Shown: positions 7,459 to 16,067, counted from the stretch's first letter. The stretch: DNA of 33,626 nucleotides from Calditerricola satsumensis (GCF_014646935.1 NZ_BMOF01000023.1:1-33626); one strand, 5' to 3'. Program-made: numbers and translations. The notes: generated by a model from the letters alone, not told the origin.

Positions 7459-8507
7459 CCGCTCCAGACCGCTTGGTATATGGCGAGCAGACGCCGCGCC
7501 TCCGCTTCGGCGGAAAAACGCGCCGCGACGTCGCGCCGACCGGCATCCGCCAGCCTCCGGCGCAGCGCGCCATCCCGAACCAGCCGCGCCGCCTTGGCGG
7601 CAAAATCGTCCTCGTCGAGATCGGTGTACAAGAGCCCGTTCTCCTCCTGCCGCACGATCGTCCGGTTCCCCGCCACATTGGACGCCAACACGGGCACACC
7701 GAAATGGAGCGCCTCGATCAGCGCCGCCGGCTGTCCCTCGGCGCGCGACGTGTTGAGCACGACGTCGGCCTGCGCATAGAGAGCGGGCATACACACGTGC
7801 GGCACCTCGCCCACATACGTCACCCATTCCCGCTCCTCCTGCGCGGCGCGCCGCACGCGCTCCCCTTCGGCGGGATCCAGCACCGGACCGGCGATGACGA
7901 GGTATACATCCAGTCCCCGCTCGCGCAGTCGCTTGAGCCCGCGTACCGCAAACCGCACGTTTTTGATGGGCCGGATGCCGGCGGGAAGCAGAAAGGTAAA
8001 CCCCCGCTTCGGCGGGACATACCGCGCACAGTCTTCCGGCGGCGCGCTCGGGAACGGCGACAAGCCCTGCGGCACCACGTACAGCCGGCTCGGATCACCC
8101 GACCACTGCGTCAGGAGCATCTCCCGCGCCTCGTCACTGAACAAGACGACGGCGGCGGCGTGTTGGAGGGTCCAGAACACGTCGTATCGGCCGCTTTCGT
8201 CAAACAGGTCCACGTTGACATCGGTCCCCGTCATCGTCACCACCAGGGGCGACGGAGGCGCAAGATGGCCCTTTTCGCGTTGCCAGAAGCGGGCAAAGCG
8301 CGAGGCATGGAAGACGTGGGTCACGTCAGCCGGGACAAAGATTCCATCCCCTTCCGCATAGGCCACCGTTTCCACCTCGAGGCCCAGCCGACGCAGCGCC
8401 TCGGCAATGCGCCGCACCGTAATCGTATTGCCGCGGTTGGCCGTCAAAAACGGGCTGGCCAGAAGGACGCGTGGCAGGCGAGGCGCCTTCTTCGTTTGCT
8501 GTCTCAT
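7452..8507 (-). CDS. SenB-like glycosyltransferase, candidate selenosugar synthase
   Basis: The 351-residue protein has a GT-B fold of the GT4 type. Its motif order resembles SenB, the enzyme that joins selenophosphate and UDP-GlcNAc into a selenosugar: RGNTITVRR at 25-33 near the N-terminus, PLVVTMTGTD at 87-96, GIRPIKN at 177-183, WVTYVGEVPH at 228-237, an RAEGQPAALIEAL acceptor/donor loop at 255-267 and GVPVLASNVAGN at 270-281. ATG 8507 follows AAAGGAG at 8 bases. It is the first gene of the operon whose last gene is selD, the arrangement expected of a selenophosphate user. No SenA (selenoneine synthase) gene is present. An ordinary GT4 enzyme cannot be excluded; the GT fold is firm and the selenium role is inference. 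Confidence 0.72.
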   Translation of the reverse strand: MRQQTKKAPRLPRVLLASPFLTANRGNTITVRRIAEALRRLGLEVETVAYAEGDGIFVPADVTHVFHASRFARFWQREKGHLAPPSPLVVTMTGTDVNVDLFDESGRYDVFWTLQHAAAVVLFSDEAREMLLTQWSGDPSRLYVVPQGLSPFPSAPPEDCARYVPPKRGFTFLLPAGIRPIKNVRFAVRGLKRLRERGLDVYLVIAGPVLDPAEGERVRRAAQEEREWVTYVGEVPHVCMPALYAQADVVLNTSRAEGQPAALIEALHFGVPVLASNVAGNRTIVRQEENGLLYTDLDEDDFAAKAARLVRDGALRRRLADAGRRDVAARFSAEAEARRLLAIYQAVWSGC

Positions 8508-8664
8508 CACCGAAACTCCTTTTCTTCCGATGTCTTTGCTCTCCTTCCTTTCTCGAACGTACCACATCAGCCCATCGCGCACCAACAATCGTTTCTCAAA
8601 CAATCGGGTCGGTTTTGGATAAAATAATAGGAATGGGACAGAACCGCGCAAGAAGGTGACAACC
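8508..8664. other. Divergent control region between mnmH and the selenium operon
   Basis: These 157 bases must carry both promoters. They contain the direct repeat AACAATCG at 8584-8591 and 8599-8606 (15 bases start to start) and an AT-rich TAAAAT/AATAAT stretch at 8620-8628 that could be the mnmH -10. No good -35 is seen for either direction. The repeats could be a regulator site. Confidence 0.4.
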
Positions 8665-9756
8665 ATGGACATTTCTCTTCACGACGTCCGCCAGCGTCCC
8701 GATGCGGTGTACATCGATGTCCGCTCGCCCGGCGAATTTGCCGAGGGGCACATCCCCGGTGCGCACAACGTGCCACTTTTGGACAACGACGAGCGGGCGC
8801 AGGTGGGAACCGTCTACAAGCATCAAGGGCCCAGCGCGGCAAAACGGTTGGGCCTCGCGCTCGTCGCGCCCAAATTGCCGGAGCTTATCGACCGCATCCG
8901 CACCCTCACCGGCGAAGGGACGCCCGTCATCTATTGCTGGCGCGGCGGCCTGCGCAGCAAATTCGTGACGATGATGGCCCAGTTCATGGACATTCCCGCC
9001 CTGCGCCTGATCGGGGGGTACAAAGCGTACCGCCGCCACGTCCTCGCCTTCCATGAGTCGCCAACCTGGAACGGCCGTTTCATCGTCCTCCACGGGAACA
9101 CGGGGGTCGGCAAAACCGCTATCCTCCAACGCCTCGCCGCCGATGGCTATCCGGTGTTGGACTTGGAGGCCCTCGCTTCCCATCGGGGGTCGGTGTTTGG
9201 CCATATCGGCCTCGGGAGCCAACCGTCACAACCGCTCTTTGAAGCCTCTCTTTTTGAAACGGTCGATCGGCTGAGGGACAAGCCGTCCCTTTTCCTTGAG
9301 GCCGAAAGCCGACGGATCGGATCGTTGCTCGTGCCGAAATGGATCATGGAACGTAAGGAAACGGGCATCCACGTCTGGCTCACGGCCGAACTCGAAACGC
9401 GGGTGCAACGCATCGTGGCGGAATACACGCCCCTTGATCCGGAGACGGTTCGCGTGCAGTGGCGCGAAGCGCTCGCGTCGATTGAAAAGCGCCTCGAACG
9501 CACCGTCCGCGCCGCCATCCAGGACGCCCTTGACCGTTACGACTTCGCCACCGCGGCCCGCCTGCTCCTCGTGCACTGGTACGACCCGCGCTACCGCCAC
9601 GCCCGCGAGCGGTATGTCGAGCAGTTTGAGGCCACCATCGACGCCGAGGACCTCGACGCGGCGGTGGACGCGCTGAAGCGGCTCTACGACCGCCTAGCCG
9701 CGACAGAACCGGTGGCGGCCGGAACCGGGGCCGCGGATCCACGCGCGTCCGAATGA
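8665..9756 (+). CDS. mnmH: tRNA 2-selenouridine synthase
   Basis: MnmH (SelU, YbbB) replaces sulfur by selenium at the wobble 2-thiouridine of tRNAs for Lys, Glu and Gln, using selenophosphate from SelD. The 363-residue protein has an N-terminal rhodanese domain (about 1-125: DVRSPGEFAEGHIPGA, and catalytic Cys91 in YCWRGGLRS) and a P-loop domain (Walker A GNTGVGKT at 144-151, then DLEALASHRGSVFGHIG). Length and order match the family. ATG 8665 lies 6 bases after AAGAAGGTG; the GTG at 8656 overlaps that site. It is transcribed away from the selenium operon, and a strong terminator follows. The geranyl-tRNA intermediate activity known for this family should also apply. Confidence 0.94.
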   Translation: MDISLHDVRQRPDAVYIDVRSPGEFAEGHIPGAHNVPLLDNDERAQVGTVYKHQGPSAAKRLGLALVAPKLPELIDRIRTLTGEGTPVIYCWRGGLRSKFVTMMAQFMDIPALRLIGGYKAYRRHVLAFHESPTWNGRFIVLHGNTGVGKTAILQRLAADGYPVLDLEALASHRGSVFGHIGLGSQPSQPLFEASLFETVDRLRDKPSLFLEAESRRIGSLLVPKWIMERKETGIHVWLTAELETRVQRIVAEYTPLDPETVRVQWREALASIEKRLERTVRAAIQDALDRYDFATAARLLLVHWYDPRYRHARERYVEQFEATIDAEDLDAAVDALKRLYDRLAATEPVAAGTGAADPRASE

Positions 9757-9779
9757 GGAACATCGGCCGATTGGGCATC

Positions 9780-9813
9780 CCCCGCCTATGCGTACGGCGG
9801 GGTTCGTTTTTTT
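9780..9813 (+). terminator. Terminator of mnmH
   Basis: A perfect 7-bp GC stem (CCCCGCC at 9780-9786, GGCGGGG at 9796-9802) is followed by TTCG and seven T residues. It lies 24 bases past the mnmH stop. Confidence 0.85.
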
Positions 9814-9814
9814 A

Positions 9815-9849
9815 AGGAAAAAGAAAAAGCCGGACAGCTTCCCGGCTTT
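9815..9849 (-). terminator. Terminator of tRNA-Leu
   Basis: On the minus strand an 8-bp stem (AAAGCCGG/CCGGCTTT, 9849-9826) with an 8-base loop runs into TTCTTTTTCC. It lies 12 bases past the encoded CCA, so the transcript is probably a single tRNA. Confidence 0.8.
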
Positions 9850-9861
9850 GTTGCCTATGTA

Positions 9862-9949
9862 TGGTGCGGGAGAGAGGACTTGAACCTCCACGGCCTCAAC
9901 GGCCACTAGATCCTGAGTCTAGCGCGTCTGCCAATTCCGCCACTCCCGC
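9862..9949 (-). tRNA. tRNA-Leu (anticodon CAG)
   Basis: The 88-base class II tRNA has a 7-bp acceptor stem (GCGGGAG/CTCCCGC), discriminator A and an encoded CCA (9864-9862). The anticodon stem CTAGA/TCTAG holds the loop CTCAGGA, giving anticodon CAG. A long variable arm (TGGCCGTTGAGGCCG) and a T-arm loop GTTCAAGTC follow. All features fit leucine. It has its own promoter and terminator. Confidence 0.96.
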
Positions 9950-9985
9950 ACGACCTGTGTTGGCTGGTTCGCTTGACACAATGAA

Positions 9986-10015
9986 AAACTACCACACATG
10001 ACAAGCCGTTGTCAA
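9986..10015 (-). promoter_or_regulatory. Promoter of tRNA-Leu
   Basis: A perfect -35 TTGACA (10015-10010) is separated by 18 bases from TAGTTT (9991-9986), 37 bases before the tRNA 5' end. A short palindrome TGACAA-GCCG-TTGTCA (9999-10014) overlaps the -35 box. Confidence 0.6.
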
Positions 10016-10030
10016 GGGGTATCGGCCACC

Positions 10031-10212
10031 GTGTCCATTTACGTGGAAGACCAGGAAAAGGCGCTCGCCTTCTGGACCGAAACGATGGGCTTTGCCGTGT
10101 ACCGCAACGAACCGATGGGACCCAAAGGCAACTGGATCGAGGTCGGCCCGCCCGGGGTGGAAACGCGCCTGGTGCTGACCCTGACGGCAACGTCTCTGTC
10201 CTCAAGGGCTGA
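10031..10212 (+). pseudogene. Truncated VOC/glyoxalase-family relic
   Basis: About 50 residues (SIYVEDQEKALAFWTETMGFAVYRNEPM through VETRLVL) match the first half of a vicinal-oxygen-chelate domain, including the helix-strand start typical of glyoxalase/bleomycin-resistance proteins. After that similarity is lost, the frame drifts, and a stop in another frame (10210-10212) and a terminator follow at once. The second beta-alpha-beta module that completes the metal site is missing. GTG at 10031 has a passable AAGGGGT 10 bases upstream, but that sequence lies in the tRNA-Leu promoter. I regard it as a decayed gene. Confidence 0.65.
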
Positions 10213-10230
10213 CGCCGTCCCTGAAGACAC

Positions 10231-10273
10231 AAAGGGAGGGCGCTCCGGTGCGCCCTCCCTTTTCCTTTTTTTT
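10231..10273 (+). terminator. Strong terminator after the VOC relic
   Basis: A 12-bp stem (AAGGGAGGGCGC at 10232-10243 and its complement at 10250-10261) with a 6-base loop is followed by TTCCTTTTTTTT. It is well preserved although the gene before it is broken. Confidence 0.85.
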
Positions 10274-10431
10274 CACGGGCCAACATTTTCCCGATTCGGC
10301 CGACCCGAACCCGGCCACACTACTCACGCACTCCCGGTTTTGGGGAGCGCGCCCGCGCTTGGGCGTTGCCGCCGCCGTGCGGCCCCTGCACGTTTCACCT
10401 TGGACGGCTTGATCACAAGGGGGAATGGCCC

Positions 10432-11259
10432 GTGGACCTCTTGTTTCTGCTTCTCTTCCTCTACGCCCTGTTCCCGGTCTTGCACCAGCGGCAAATTCAG
10501 GCTGCGCGATTGCGCCAGCTGCGCAAGGTGGAAACCGCGCGGGGATCGCGCGTCATCACGCTCATCCACCGCCAGGAGTCCCTGTCGTTTCTCGGCATTC
10601 CCTTCCGCAACTTCATCACCGTGGAAGACTCCGAACAGGTGCTGCGCGCCATCCGCTTCACGCCCGACACCATGCCCATCGACCTCGTGCTGCACACGCC
10701 GGGCGGCCTGGTCCTCGCCGCGGAGCAGATCGCCCGCGCCCTGCTGCGCCATCCGGCCAAGGTGACCGTTTTCATCCCCCACTACGCCATGTCCGGGGGC
10801 ACAATGATCGCCCTCGCCGCCGACGAAATTGTCATGGACGAAAACGCCGTCCTCGGACCCGTCGACCCGCAGCTCGGCCAGTATCCGGCCGCGTCAATCC
10901 TGCGCGCCGTCGAAGCCAAGCCGCTCCATGAGGTGGATGACGAGACGTTGATCCTCTCCGACATTGCCCGCAAAGCCGTCTCCCAGGTGGAATCCCTGGT
11001 GTACGAGCTGCTCCGGCCCAAAATGGCGGACGAAAAGGCCCGCGCCCTGGCCCGGGCGCTGACCGAAGGACGATGGACGCACGACTTTCCGATCACGTGC
11101 GACATGCTGCGCCAGATGGGGCTCAACGTGTCAACGGAGATGCCGCGCGCCATCTACGAATTGATGGAGCTCTACCCGCAGCCGCCGCAGCGCCGGCCTA
11201 CGGTGCAGTACGTCCCCGTTCCATACCGGCGCCAGCCGGCGACGCGCGACGAGCGGTAG
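10432..11259 (+). CDS. Membrane-anchored Clp-class (SDH/SppA-like) serine protease
   Basis: The 275-residue protein starts with one hydrophobic anchor (LLFLLLFLYALFPVL, about residues 3-17) and then a ClpP/crotonase fold of the SDH_sah (PF01972) type. The oxyanion-hole loop LVLHTPGG is at 86-92 and the nucleophile Ser121 lies in YAMSGGTMIALAADEIVMD. The stretch GPVDPQLG at 142-149 is also typical. The family is often annotated as ATP-dependent Clp protease proteolytic subunit, but no ClpX-type partner is required or present. GTG 10432 lies 8 bases after AAGGGGG and puts the anchor at the N-terminus; upstream codons are poorly conserved. It probably degrades membrane-associated peptides; the substrate is unknown. 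Confidence 0.8.
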   Translation: MDLLFLLLFLYALFPVLHQRQIQAARLRQLRKVETARGSRVITLIHRQESLSFLGIPFRNFITVEDSEQVLRAIRFTPDTMPIDLVLHTPGGLVLAAEQIARALLRHPAKVTVFIPHYAMSGGTMIALAADEIVMDENAVLGPVDPQLGQYPAASILRAVEAKPLHEVDDETLILSDIARKAVSQVESLVYELLRPKMADEKARALARALTEGRWTHDFPITCDMLRQMGLNVSTEMPRAIYELMELYPQPPQRRPTVQYVPVPYRRQPATRDER

Positions 11260-11341
11260 GACACAATCCGTGTCCCGTGCCCGATGGTGAGGTGAAAACG
11301 CCAATCGCCGCGCCACACCCGCTGGCGCGAGGCCATTCGCC

Positions 11342-11863
11342 TTACGTGCGCGGCAACAGCGGAGCAAGATACTGATCGAGCAGCTGACGGTTGAGCTCCC
11401 CGATGTGGACGGCCCGCACCGTTCCACGCGCATCGATAAACACCGTCGTAGGGAACGATTTTACCTCATACATTTTCGACGTAATTTGCTGGTCCTGATC
11501 CAAAACCACGGGAAACGTGATGCCATAGCGGCTGAGAAACCCGCGCACCGTGGCGCGGCTCTCGCCGAAGTTCACCCCGACCACCACCACACCCTTCTCA
11601 CGATACGCTTCGTACGCCGCTTGCAAGGCCGGCATCTCCCGCCGGCAGGGCGGGCACCACGTGGCCCAAAAGTTGAGCACAACGGCTTGTCCGCGCAGAT
11701 CGGAAAGGGTAAGCGGTTTGCCGTCCACCGTCTGCAAGGTAAAATCGGGCGCCGCCTTCCCTTTCTCCATCACCTGAGGGTCCTCGCCAAAGGCCCTGTA
11801 AAACGTGACGATGACCGCCAGGGCGAGCACGCCCAGCACCAAGGGGCGAAGCATCCGATTCAT
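11342..11863 (-). CDS. ResA-like thiol-disulfide oxidoreductase (TlpA family)
   Basis: The 173-residue protein has an N-terminal signal anchor (about residues 6-22) and an extracytoplasmic thioredoxin fold. The active site is WATWCPPCRREMP, with Cys70 and Cys73, and the cis-Pro loop is FPTTVFID. ResA and relatives reduce haem-binding Cys of apocytochrome c or act in spore coat and cell-wall thiol chemistry. ResA of Bacillus has CEPC, while here it is CPPC, so the cytochrome role is not certain and no ccs/res genes are adjacent. ATG 11863 follows AAGGGAGG at 8 bases. The gene is convergent with the protease. Confidence 0.85.
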   Translation of the reverse strand: MNRMLRPLVLGVLALAVIVTFYRAFGEDPQVMEKGKAAPDFTLQTVDGKPLTLSDLRGQAVVLNFWATWCPPCRREMPALQAAYEAYREKGVVVVGVNFGESRATVRGFLSRYGITFPVVLDQDQQITSKMYEVKSFPTTVFIDARGTVRAVHIGELNRQLLDQYLAPLLPRT

Positions 11864-12017
11864 CCGCGTTCCCTCCCTTGCATCCGTCCGTGTCCTTCCG
11901 CTGTGCATTTTCCTTCTTCTCTTTCATAATACCCCATTCCACCGCCCTCGACGTTGTCGCGAAATCGAGACAAATCGGTGAACAGGCAATGCGCCTGCGA
12001 TTAGGCTCTTCGTCCCA

Positions 12018-12047
12018 TTGAACCTCTTTTTCCAAATTCTTTATAAT
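12018..12047 (+). promoter_or_regulatory. Sigma-A promoter of the dCache chemoreceptor
   Basis: TTGAAC (12018-12023) and a perfect TATAAT (12042-12047) are 18 bases apart, 82 bases before the start codon. The transcript would have a leader of about 75 bases. No sigma-D motif, common for motility genes, was seen. Confidence 0.75.
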
Positions 12048-12128
12048 GAAGTGGAGGTTTTAGAAAAACGCCAAACATTTTCATGGAGATCCCTACGAAG
12101 AATAGAAAAAAAGGAGGTTTTTTCATTG

Positions 12129-14330
12129 ATGAAGCAGTGGTGGCGCACGCTGTCGCTCAAATGGAAGCTTTCCACATCCATTTCCCTCATTGTCTTGTTT
12201 ACCGTTCTCCTCTACACCGCGTGCTTCGGCTTTTTGTTTTACCGGTTTTCCAACGACATCAACCGCTACCTTACCGACAGCCATCTCAAAATGCAAGCGA
12301 TGAGCACGGTCACGAAAGACACGCTCATGAAAAACCTGAGCGCCATGAACACCCAAGTCAATCATGGGTTTTCCTTATTCTTTGAACAAATGGAATCTCT
12401 TATAAACCTGATCGCCCAATCGGAGCAGGCGGCGCGCCTGGTCAACCATGCGGCGCTGCCGTCTGGATCGGCGGAAGGAACGCCCTACGCCAGGCTCCCC
12501 CGGAAAAACAAGCCGTCGCTGAACCCGGTGCTCATCCCGTACCTCGAGCGGCTCACGAAAACCCATAAGGAAATTCAGTATGCGTACTTCGGCACGCCCG
12601 ACGGCGCCATGTATCTCGGTCCGGTCCCGAACACCGACATGCGCACCTACAACCCGACCACCCGCCCGTGGTACCAGGCGGCCGTCAAACAGCCTGACAA
12701 GGTGGTCTGGACCGATCCCTACATCGACGCGATCACCGGAAAACCCATTGTGACCGTGGCCAAGGCCATCGTCCATAACGGCAAAGTGATCGGCGTCGCC
12801 GGGCTCGACATTTCCCTCGAACAGCTGACCACCCTCGTCAGCCAGATCAAAGTGGGGCAAACCGGCTATGCCTACCTCACCGACAGAAACGGCGTGGTGC
12901 TCGCCCATCCGAAAGACAAAACGCTGATCGGGCAAAACGTCAAAGAGAAATTTTCGTTCATGGCGTCGGTTTACGAGCGGGAGACGGGAACATTCGCCTA
13001 CACGTACCAGAACGTGGAAAAGGTTGGCCATTTCGTCACCAACCCGCTCACCGGTTGGAAACTCGTTACCGTCGTCAACAAGAACGATCTTTTGCAACTG
13101 CAAGTGGCCCTTGACAATCTCAACAACGAGGGACGACGCCTTCTTGACACGCTCAAAACGAGCCAGCTGATCACCCTTCTGGCCATGCTGGGAGTCGGGC
13201 TCATCCTGTTTGCCGTCTGCGCGACAGGCGCTTACCTGTTTGCCCGCTCCATAAACCGGCGCGTTGAGCAGATCCGCCGCGCGATGAACCGCCTCGCGGA
13301 AGGCGACCTGACCCAGCGCATTGACGCCCAGCCGGGCGACGAGATCGACGAGTTGGCCTTGCGCTTCAACGAGATGGCCGATCAGCTGCAGGCCTTGATC
13401 GCCGCCTCGCGGAACCTGTCGCGGAGCATCGAAGAGGCGGCCACCGGCTTGGCCGCCGTGGCCGAGGAGACGACGGCTCAGGCGGCCGACATCGGCCGAA
13501 CCATCGACGAGATTGCCGAAGCTGTGGCCAAACAGGCCGAAGAAACGGAACAGGGGGCCCAGGTCGTCAACGCGTTTGCCCATTCCATCGAGCGCGTCAC
13601 GGAAAGCGCCAACAGCGTGCAACAAGCGGTGGCCGAGACCTCCCGCGCCGGCGAGCAGGGTGTGGCGGCCATGACCAATTTGGAGCAGTCGTCGGAGCAG
13701 AACGTGGCCGTGGCCGAACGCGTCACCGCCGACATCCAAGCCCTCAGCGAACAGATGGGCCGCATCACGTCGTTCACCACCACAATCAAGGAAATCGCCG
13801 AGCAAACCAACCTGCTGGCCCTCAACGCGGCCATCGAAGCGTCACGGGCCGGCGAGCACGGCGCCGGGTTTGCCGTTGTCGCCTCGGAGGTGCGCAAGCT
13901 GGCCGAACAGTCCTCTCAGGCGGCGCGGGAGATCGAGCAGGTGGTGCAGGCCATTCACAGCCAAGTGGACACGACGGTCAAGACGATCGGTCAGACGGCC
14001 GACATCGCCCGGCAGCAACACGGCATCGTCCAGCAAACGAAAGAGGCGTTCCAACGCATCCTGCAGGCCGTGGAACACATTCAGGAAAAGATGGAAGGCG
14101 TCGCCGCAGCGATGGCCGAGATGAACCGCGGGAAAGACACCTTTGTGCAGACCATCGCGAACATCTCCGCGGTCAGCCAGCAAACGGCGGCCGGCGCGCA
14201 AACGGTCAACTCGGCCACCCAAGAGCAGACGCGCGCCATCGAAGAGGTGGCCCAGGCGGCACAACGGCTCACGGAAATGGCCGAATCGCTCAATCGGGAA
14301 ATCGCCAAGTTCAACTTGGACACCGCATGA
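12129..14330 (+). CDS. Methyl-accepting chemotaxis protein with dCache sensor
   Basis: This 733-residue chemoreceptor has transmembrane helix 1 at about 16-38 and a large extracellular dCache_1 domain of about 320 residues. The typical ligand-pocket stretch TRPWYQAAV is followed by [19 protein letters not shown] and a GVAGLDIS strand. Transmembrane helix 2 is at about 375-400, followed by HAMP and the cytoplasmic domain with tip [19 protein letters not shown]. dCache receptors usually bind amino acids, organic acids or amines; this one cannot be assigned. ATG 12129 is preceded by AAGGAGGT at 10 bases; TTG 12126 is also possible. The tip is almost the same as in the receptor at 1930-3627, but the sensors are unrelated. 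Confidence 0.92.
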   Translation: MKQWWRTLSLKWKLSTSISLIVLFTVLLYTACFGFLFYRFSNDINRYLTDSHLKMQAMSTVTKDTLMKNLSAMNTQVNHGFSLFFEQMESLINLIAQSEQAARLVNHAALPSGSAEGTPYARLPRKNKPSLNPVLIPYLERLTKTHKEIQYAYFGTPDGAMYLGPVPNTDMRTYNPTTRPWYQAAVKQPDKVVWTDPYIDAITGKPIVTVAKAIVHNGKVIGVAGLDISLEQLTTLVSQIKVGQTGYAYLTDRNGVVLAHPKDKTLIGQNVKEKFSFMASVYERETGTFAYTYQNVEKVGHFVTNPLTGWKLVTVVNKNDLLQLQVALDNLNNEGRRLLDTLKTSQLITLLAMLGVGLILFAVCATGAYLFARSINRRVEQIRRAMNRLAEGDLTQRIDAQPGDEIDELALRFNEMADQLQALIAASRNLSRSIEEAATGLAAVAEETTAQAADIGRTIDEIAEAVAKQAEETEQGAQVVNAFAHSIERVTESANSVQQAVAETSRAGEQGVAAMTNLEQSSEQNVAVAERVTADIQALSEQMGRITSFTTTIKEIAEQTNLLALNAAIEASRAGEHGAGFAVVASEVRKLAEQSSQAAREIEQVVQAIHSQVDTTVKTIGQTADIARQQHGIVQQTKEAFQRILQAVEHIQEKMEGVAAAMAEMNRGKDTFVQTIANISAVSQQTAAGAQTVNSATQEQTRAIEEVAQAAQRLTEMAESLNREIAKFNLDTA

Positions 14331-14345
14331 GCGGTTCTCCAAACA

Positions 14346-14376
14346 GCCCCTTCATCCTGAAGGGGCGATTTTGTTT
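14346..14376 (+). terminator. Terminator of the dCache chemoreceptor
   Basis: A 9-bp perfect stem (GCCCCTTCA/TGAAGGGGC, 14346-14354 and 14358-14366) with a 3-base loop is followed by GATTTTGTTTG. Confidence 0.8.
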
Positions 14377-14396
14377 GCCGTACGGACAGGCGCCGC

Positions 14397-14425
14397 AAAA
14401 GAAGAAAACCCCCTTCGTGGGGGGC
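14397..14425 (-). terminator. Terminator of the acyl-CoA ligase gene
   Basis: On the minus strand CCCCC-ACGAA-GGGGG (14423-14409) runs into TTTTCTTCTTTT, 15 bases past the ligase stop. It lies back to back with the chemoreceptor terminator. Confidence 0.75.
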
Positions 14426-14439
14426 GAAAGCGCAAGCGC

Positions 14440-16038
14440 TCATCCCCCTATCAGGTGGCGCTTGCGCTCCCGTTCACGCTGGCGCAGCTCGACGCGGCGA
14501 ATCTTTCCGGACGTCGTCTTGGGCAGTTCCGTGACAAACTCGATCTCGCGGGGATACTTGTAGGGTGCCGTCAGCTTTTTGACATGCTCCTGCAGTTCGA
14601 CAACCAATTCCTCCGAGGCATCGTTCGGGTTTTTCAAGACGACGAACGCTTTGACGATGCTGCCGCGCACCTCGTCCGGGCTGGCCACGACGGCGCACTC
14701 CTTCACCGCCGGGTGCTTCACCAAGGCGTCCTCCACCTCGAAGGGGCCGATGGTGTACCCGGCGCTGATGATGATGTCGTCGGCGCGGCCCTCAAACCAG
14801 AGGTAGCCGTCCTCGTCCATCCGCGCCTGGTCGCCGGTGACGTACCAGTCGCCGCGGAAGGCCTTAGCCGTCCGCTTGGGGTCGTTGTAATACCCCTTGA
14901 ACAGGGCGGGCGCGCTGCGGTGCACGGCGATGTCCCCGACCACCCCCGGCGGCACCGGATTGCCGTCCTCGTCGATGATGGCCACTTGGGCGGCCGGCGT
15001 CGGCTTCCCCATCGAGCCGGGCCGCACCTCCATGCCCAACATCGTGGCCACGAGAAGCGTGTTCTCCGTCTGGCCGTACCCGTCGCGCACGACGATGCCG
15101 AAATGACGCCGGAACGTGTCGATCACTTCGCGGTTGAGCGGCTCGCCGGCGCTCACCGCGCTGCGCAGGTGCAGGCGGAACCGCTCCAGGTTGTCCACCT
15201 TGGCCATGAGGCGGTACTCGGTGGGCGTGCAGCACAACACGTTGATGCGGTACTTTTCAAGAAGGTGCAAATATTTTTCCGGCTCGAACCGACCATGGTA
15301 GGCAAAACCGGCCGCGCCCGAAGCGAGTGTGGAGACAAATGGGCTCCACAGCCATTTGGCCCATCCGGGGCTGGCCGTGGCCCACACGATGTCGGTCTCG
15401 CGGATGTCGAGCCACAACTTCGCCGCAACGGCGCGGTGGGCATAGGCCCATCCGTGGGTATGCATGACGCCCTTCGGGTTCCCCGTCGTGCCCGAGGTGT
15501 ACAGCAGGAACGCCAGATCCTCGCGATGCGTCTTCTCCATCTCAAAGTCCACGGGTTGGCCGGCCACCACGTCTTCGTAGGGCACCCACCCCTCCGCTTT
15601 GCCGCCGACCACGACAAAGTGCTGGAGGGTTGCCGCCTCGCCGCGGATGGCCTCGACTTCGGGCACAAGGGAGGTGTAGGCGATGATGCCCTTGGCTCCG
15701 GCGTGGTTGACGCGGTACAGAATGTCTTTGGCCCGCAAGAGCTCCGACCCGGGCATGAGCACAGCGCCCAGCTTCAAGCAGGCCAGATACGTGATGTAGC
15801 TTTCCGGTATGCGCGGGAGAAGGATGACGACCTTGTCCCCTTTTTGCAGCCCGAGGGCACGCAGCCCGTTGGCCAGGCGGTTCGACTCCTCCTTCAACTG
15901 CCAGTACGGGATGATGCGCGTCTCGCCCTCGGCGTTTTCCCAATACAGCGCGATCTTGGTGCGGTCTTCGGCAAAGCGGTCGATATCCTGTGCGACGTTG
16001 TACCACTCTGGCGCAAGCAGGTCCACTTGTGGCGTCAC
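14440..16038 (-). CDS. Acyl-CoA ligase (acetyl-CoA synthetase-like, AMP-forming)
   Basis: The 532-residue enzyme belongs to the ANL superfamily and activates a carboxylic acid through an acyl-AMP to acyl-CoA. Core motifs are A3 YTSGTTGNPKG at 180-190, A5 DGYGQTENT at 319-327, A7 YVTGDQARMDEDGY, the hinge GRADDIIISAGYTIGPFEVE, and the catalytic Lys512 in TTSGKIRR. It is the shorter AcsA/YtcI-like type rather than the roughly 650-residue Acs, so medium-chain or propionyl/acetyl substrates are possible. GTG 16038 is chosen because GGAGGAGG lies 6 bases upstream. A near-perfect cre site lies 29 bases upstream of the start, pointing to carbon catabolite repression. It ends at its own terminator. 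Confidence 0.87.
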   Translation of the reverse strand: MTPQVDLLAPEWYNVAQDIDRFAEDRTKIALYWENAEGETRIIPYWQLKEESNRLANGLRALGLQKGDKVVILLPRIPESYITYLACLKLGAVLMPGSELLRAKDILYRVNHAGAKGIIAYTSLVPEVEAIRGEAATLQHFVVVGGKAEGWVPYEDVVAGQPVDFEMEKTHREDLAFLLYTSGTTGNPKGVMHTHGWAYAHRAVAAKLWLDIRETDIVWATASPGWAKWLWSPFVSTLASGAAGFAYHGRFEPEKYLHLLEKYRINVLCCTPTEYRLMAKVDNLERFRLHLRSAVSAGEPLNREVIDTFRRHFGIVVRDGYGQTENTLLVATMLGMEVRPGSMGKPTPAAQVAIIDEDGNPVPPGVVGDIAVHRSAPALFKGYYNDPKRTAKAFRGDWYVTGDQARMDEDGYLWFEGRADDIIISAGYTIGPFEVEDALVKHPAVKECAVVASPDEVRGSIVKAFVVLKNPNDASEELVVELQEHVKKLTAPYKYPREIEFVTELPKTTSGKIRRVELRQRERERKRHLIGG

Positions 16039-16067
16039 GTCGTTCCTCCTCCTTGTTGCATGATGGG

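Noticed and set aside
5775-8627. A 950-codon open frame on the plus strand across the transporter and glycosyltransferase genes
   Set aside because: It is fully antisense to four well-supported genes, rich in Arg, His and Pro, and shows no domain. Long antisense frames are expected in GC-rich DNA.
9862-10273. Integration of a mobile element at tRNA-Leu
   Set aside because: The relic lies on the 5' side of the tRNA, there is no integrase, and no duplicated tRNA end was seen.
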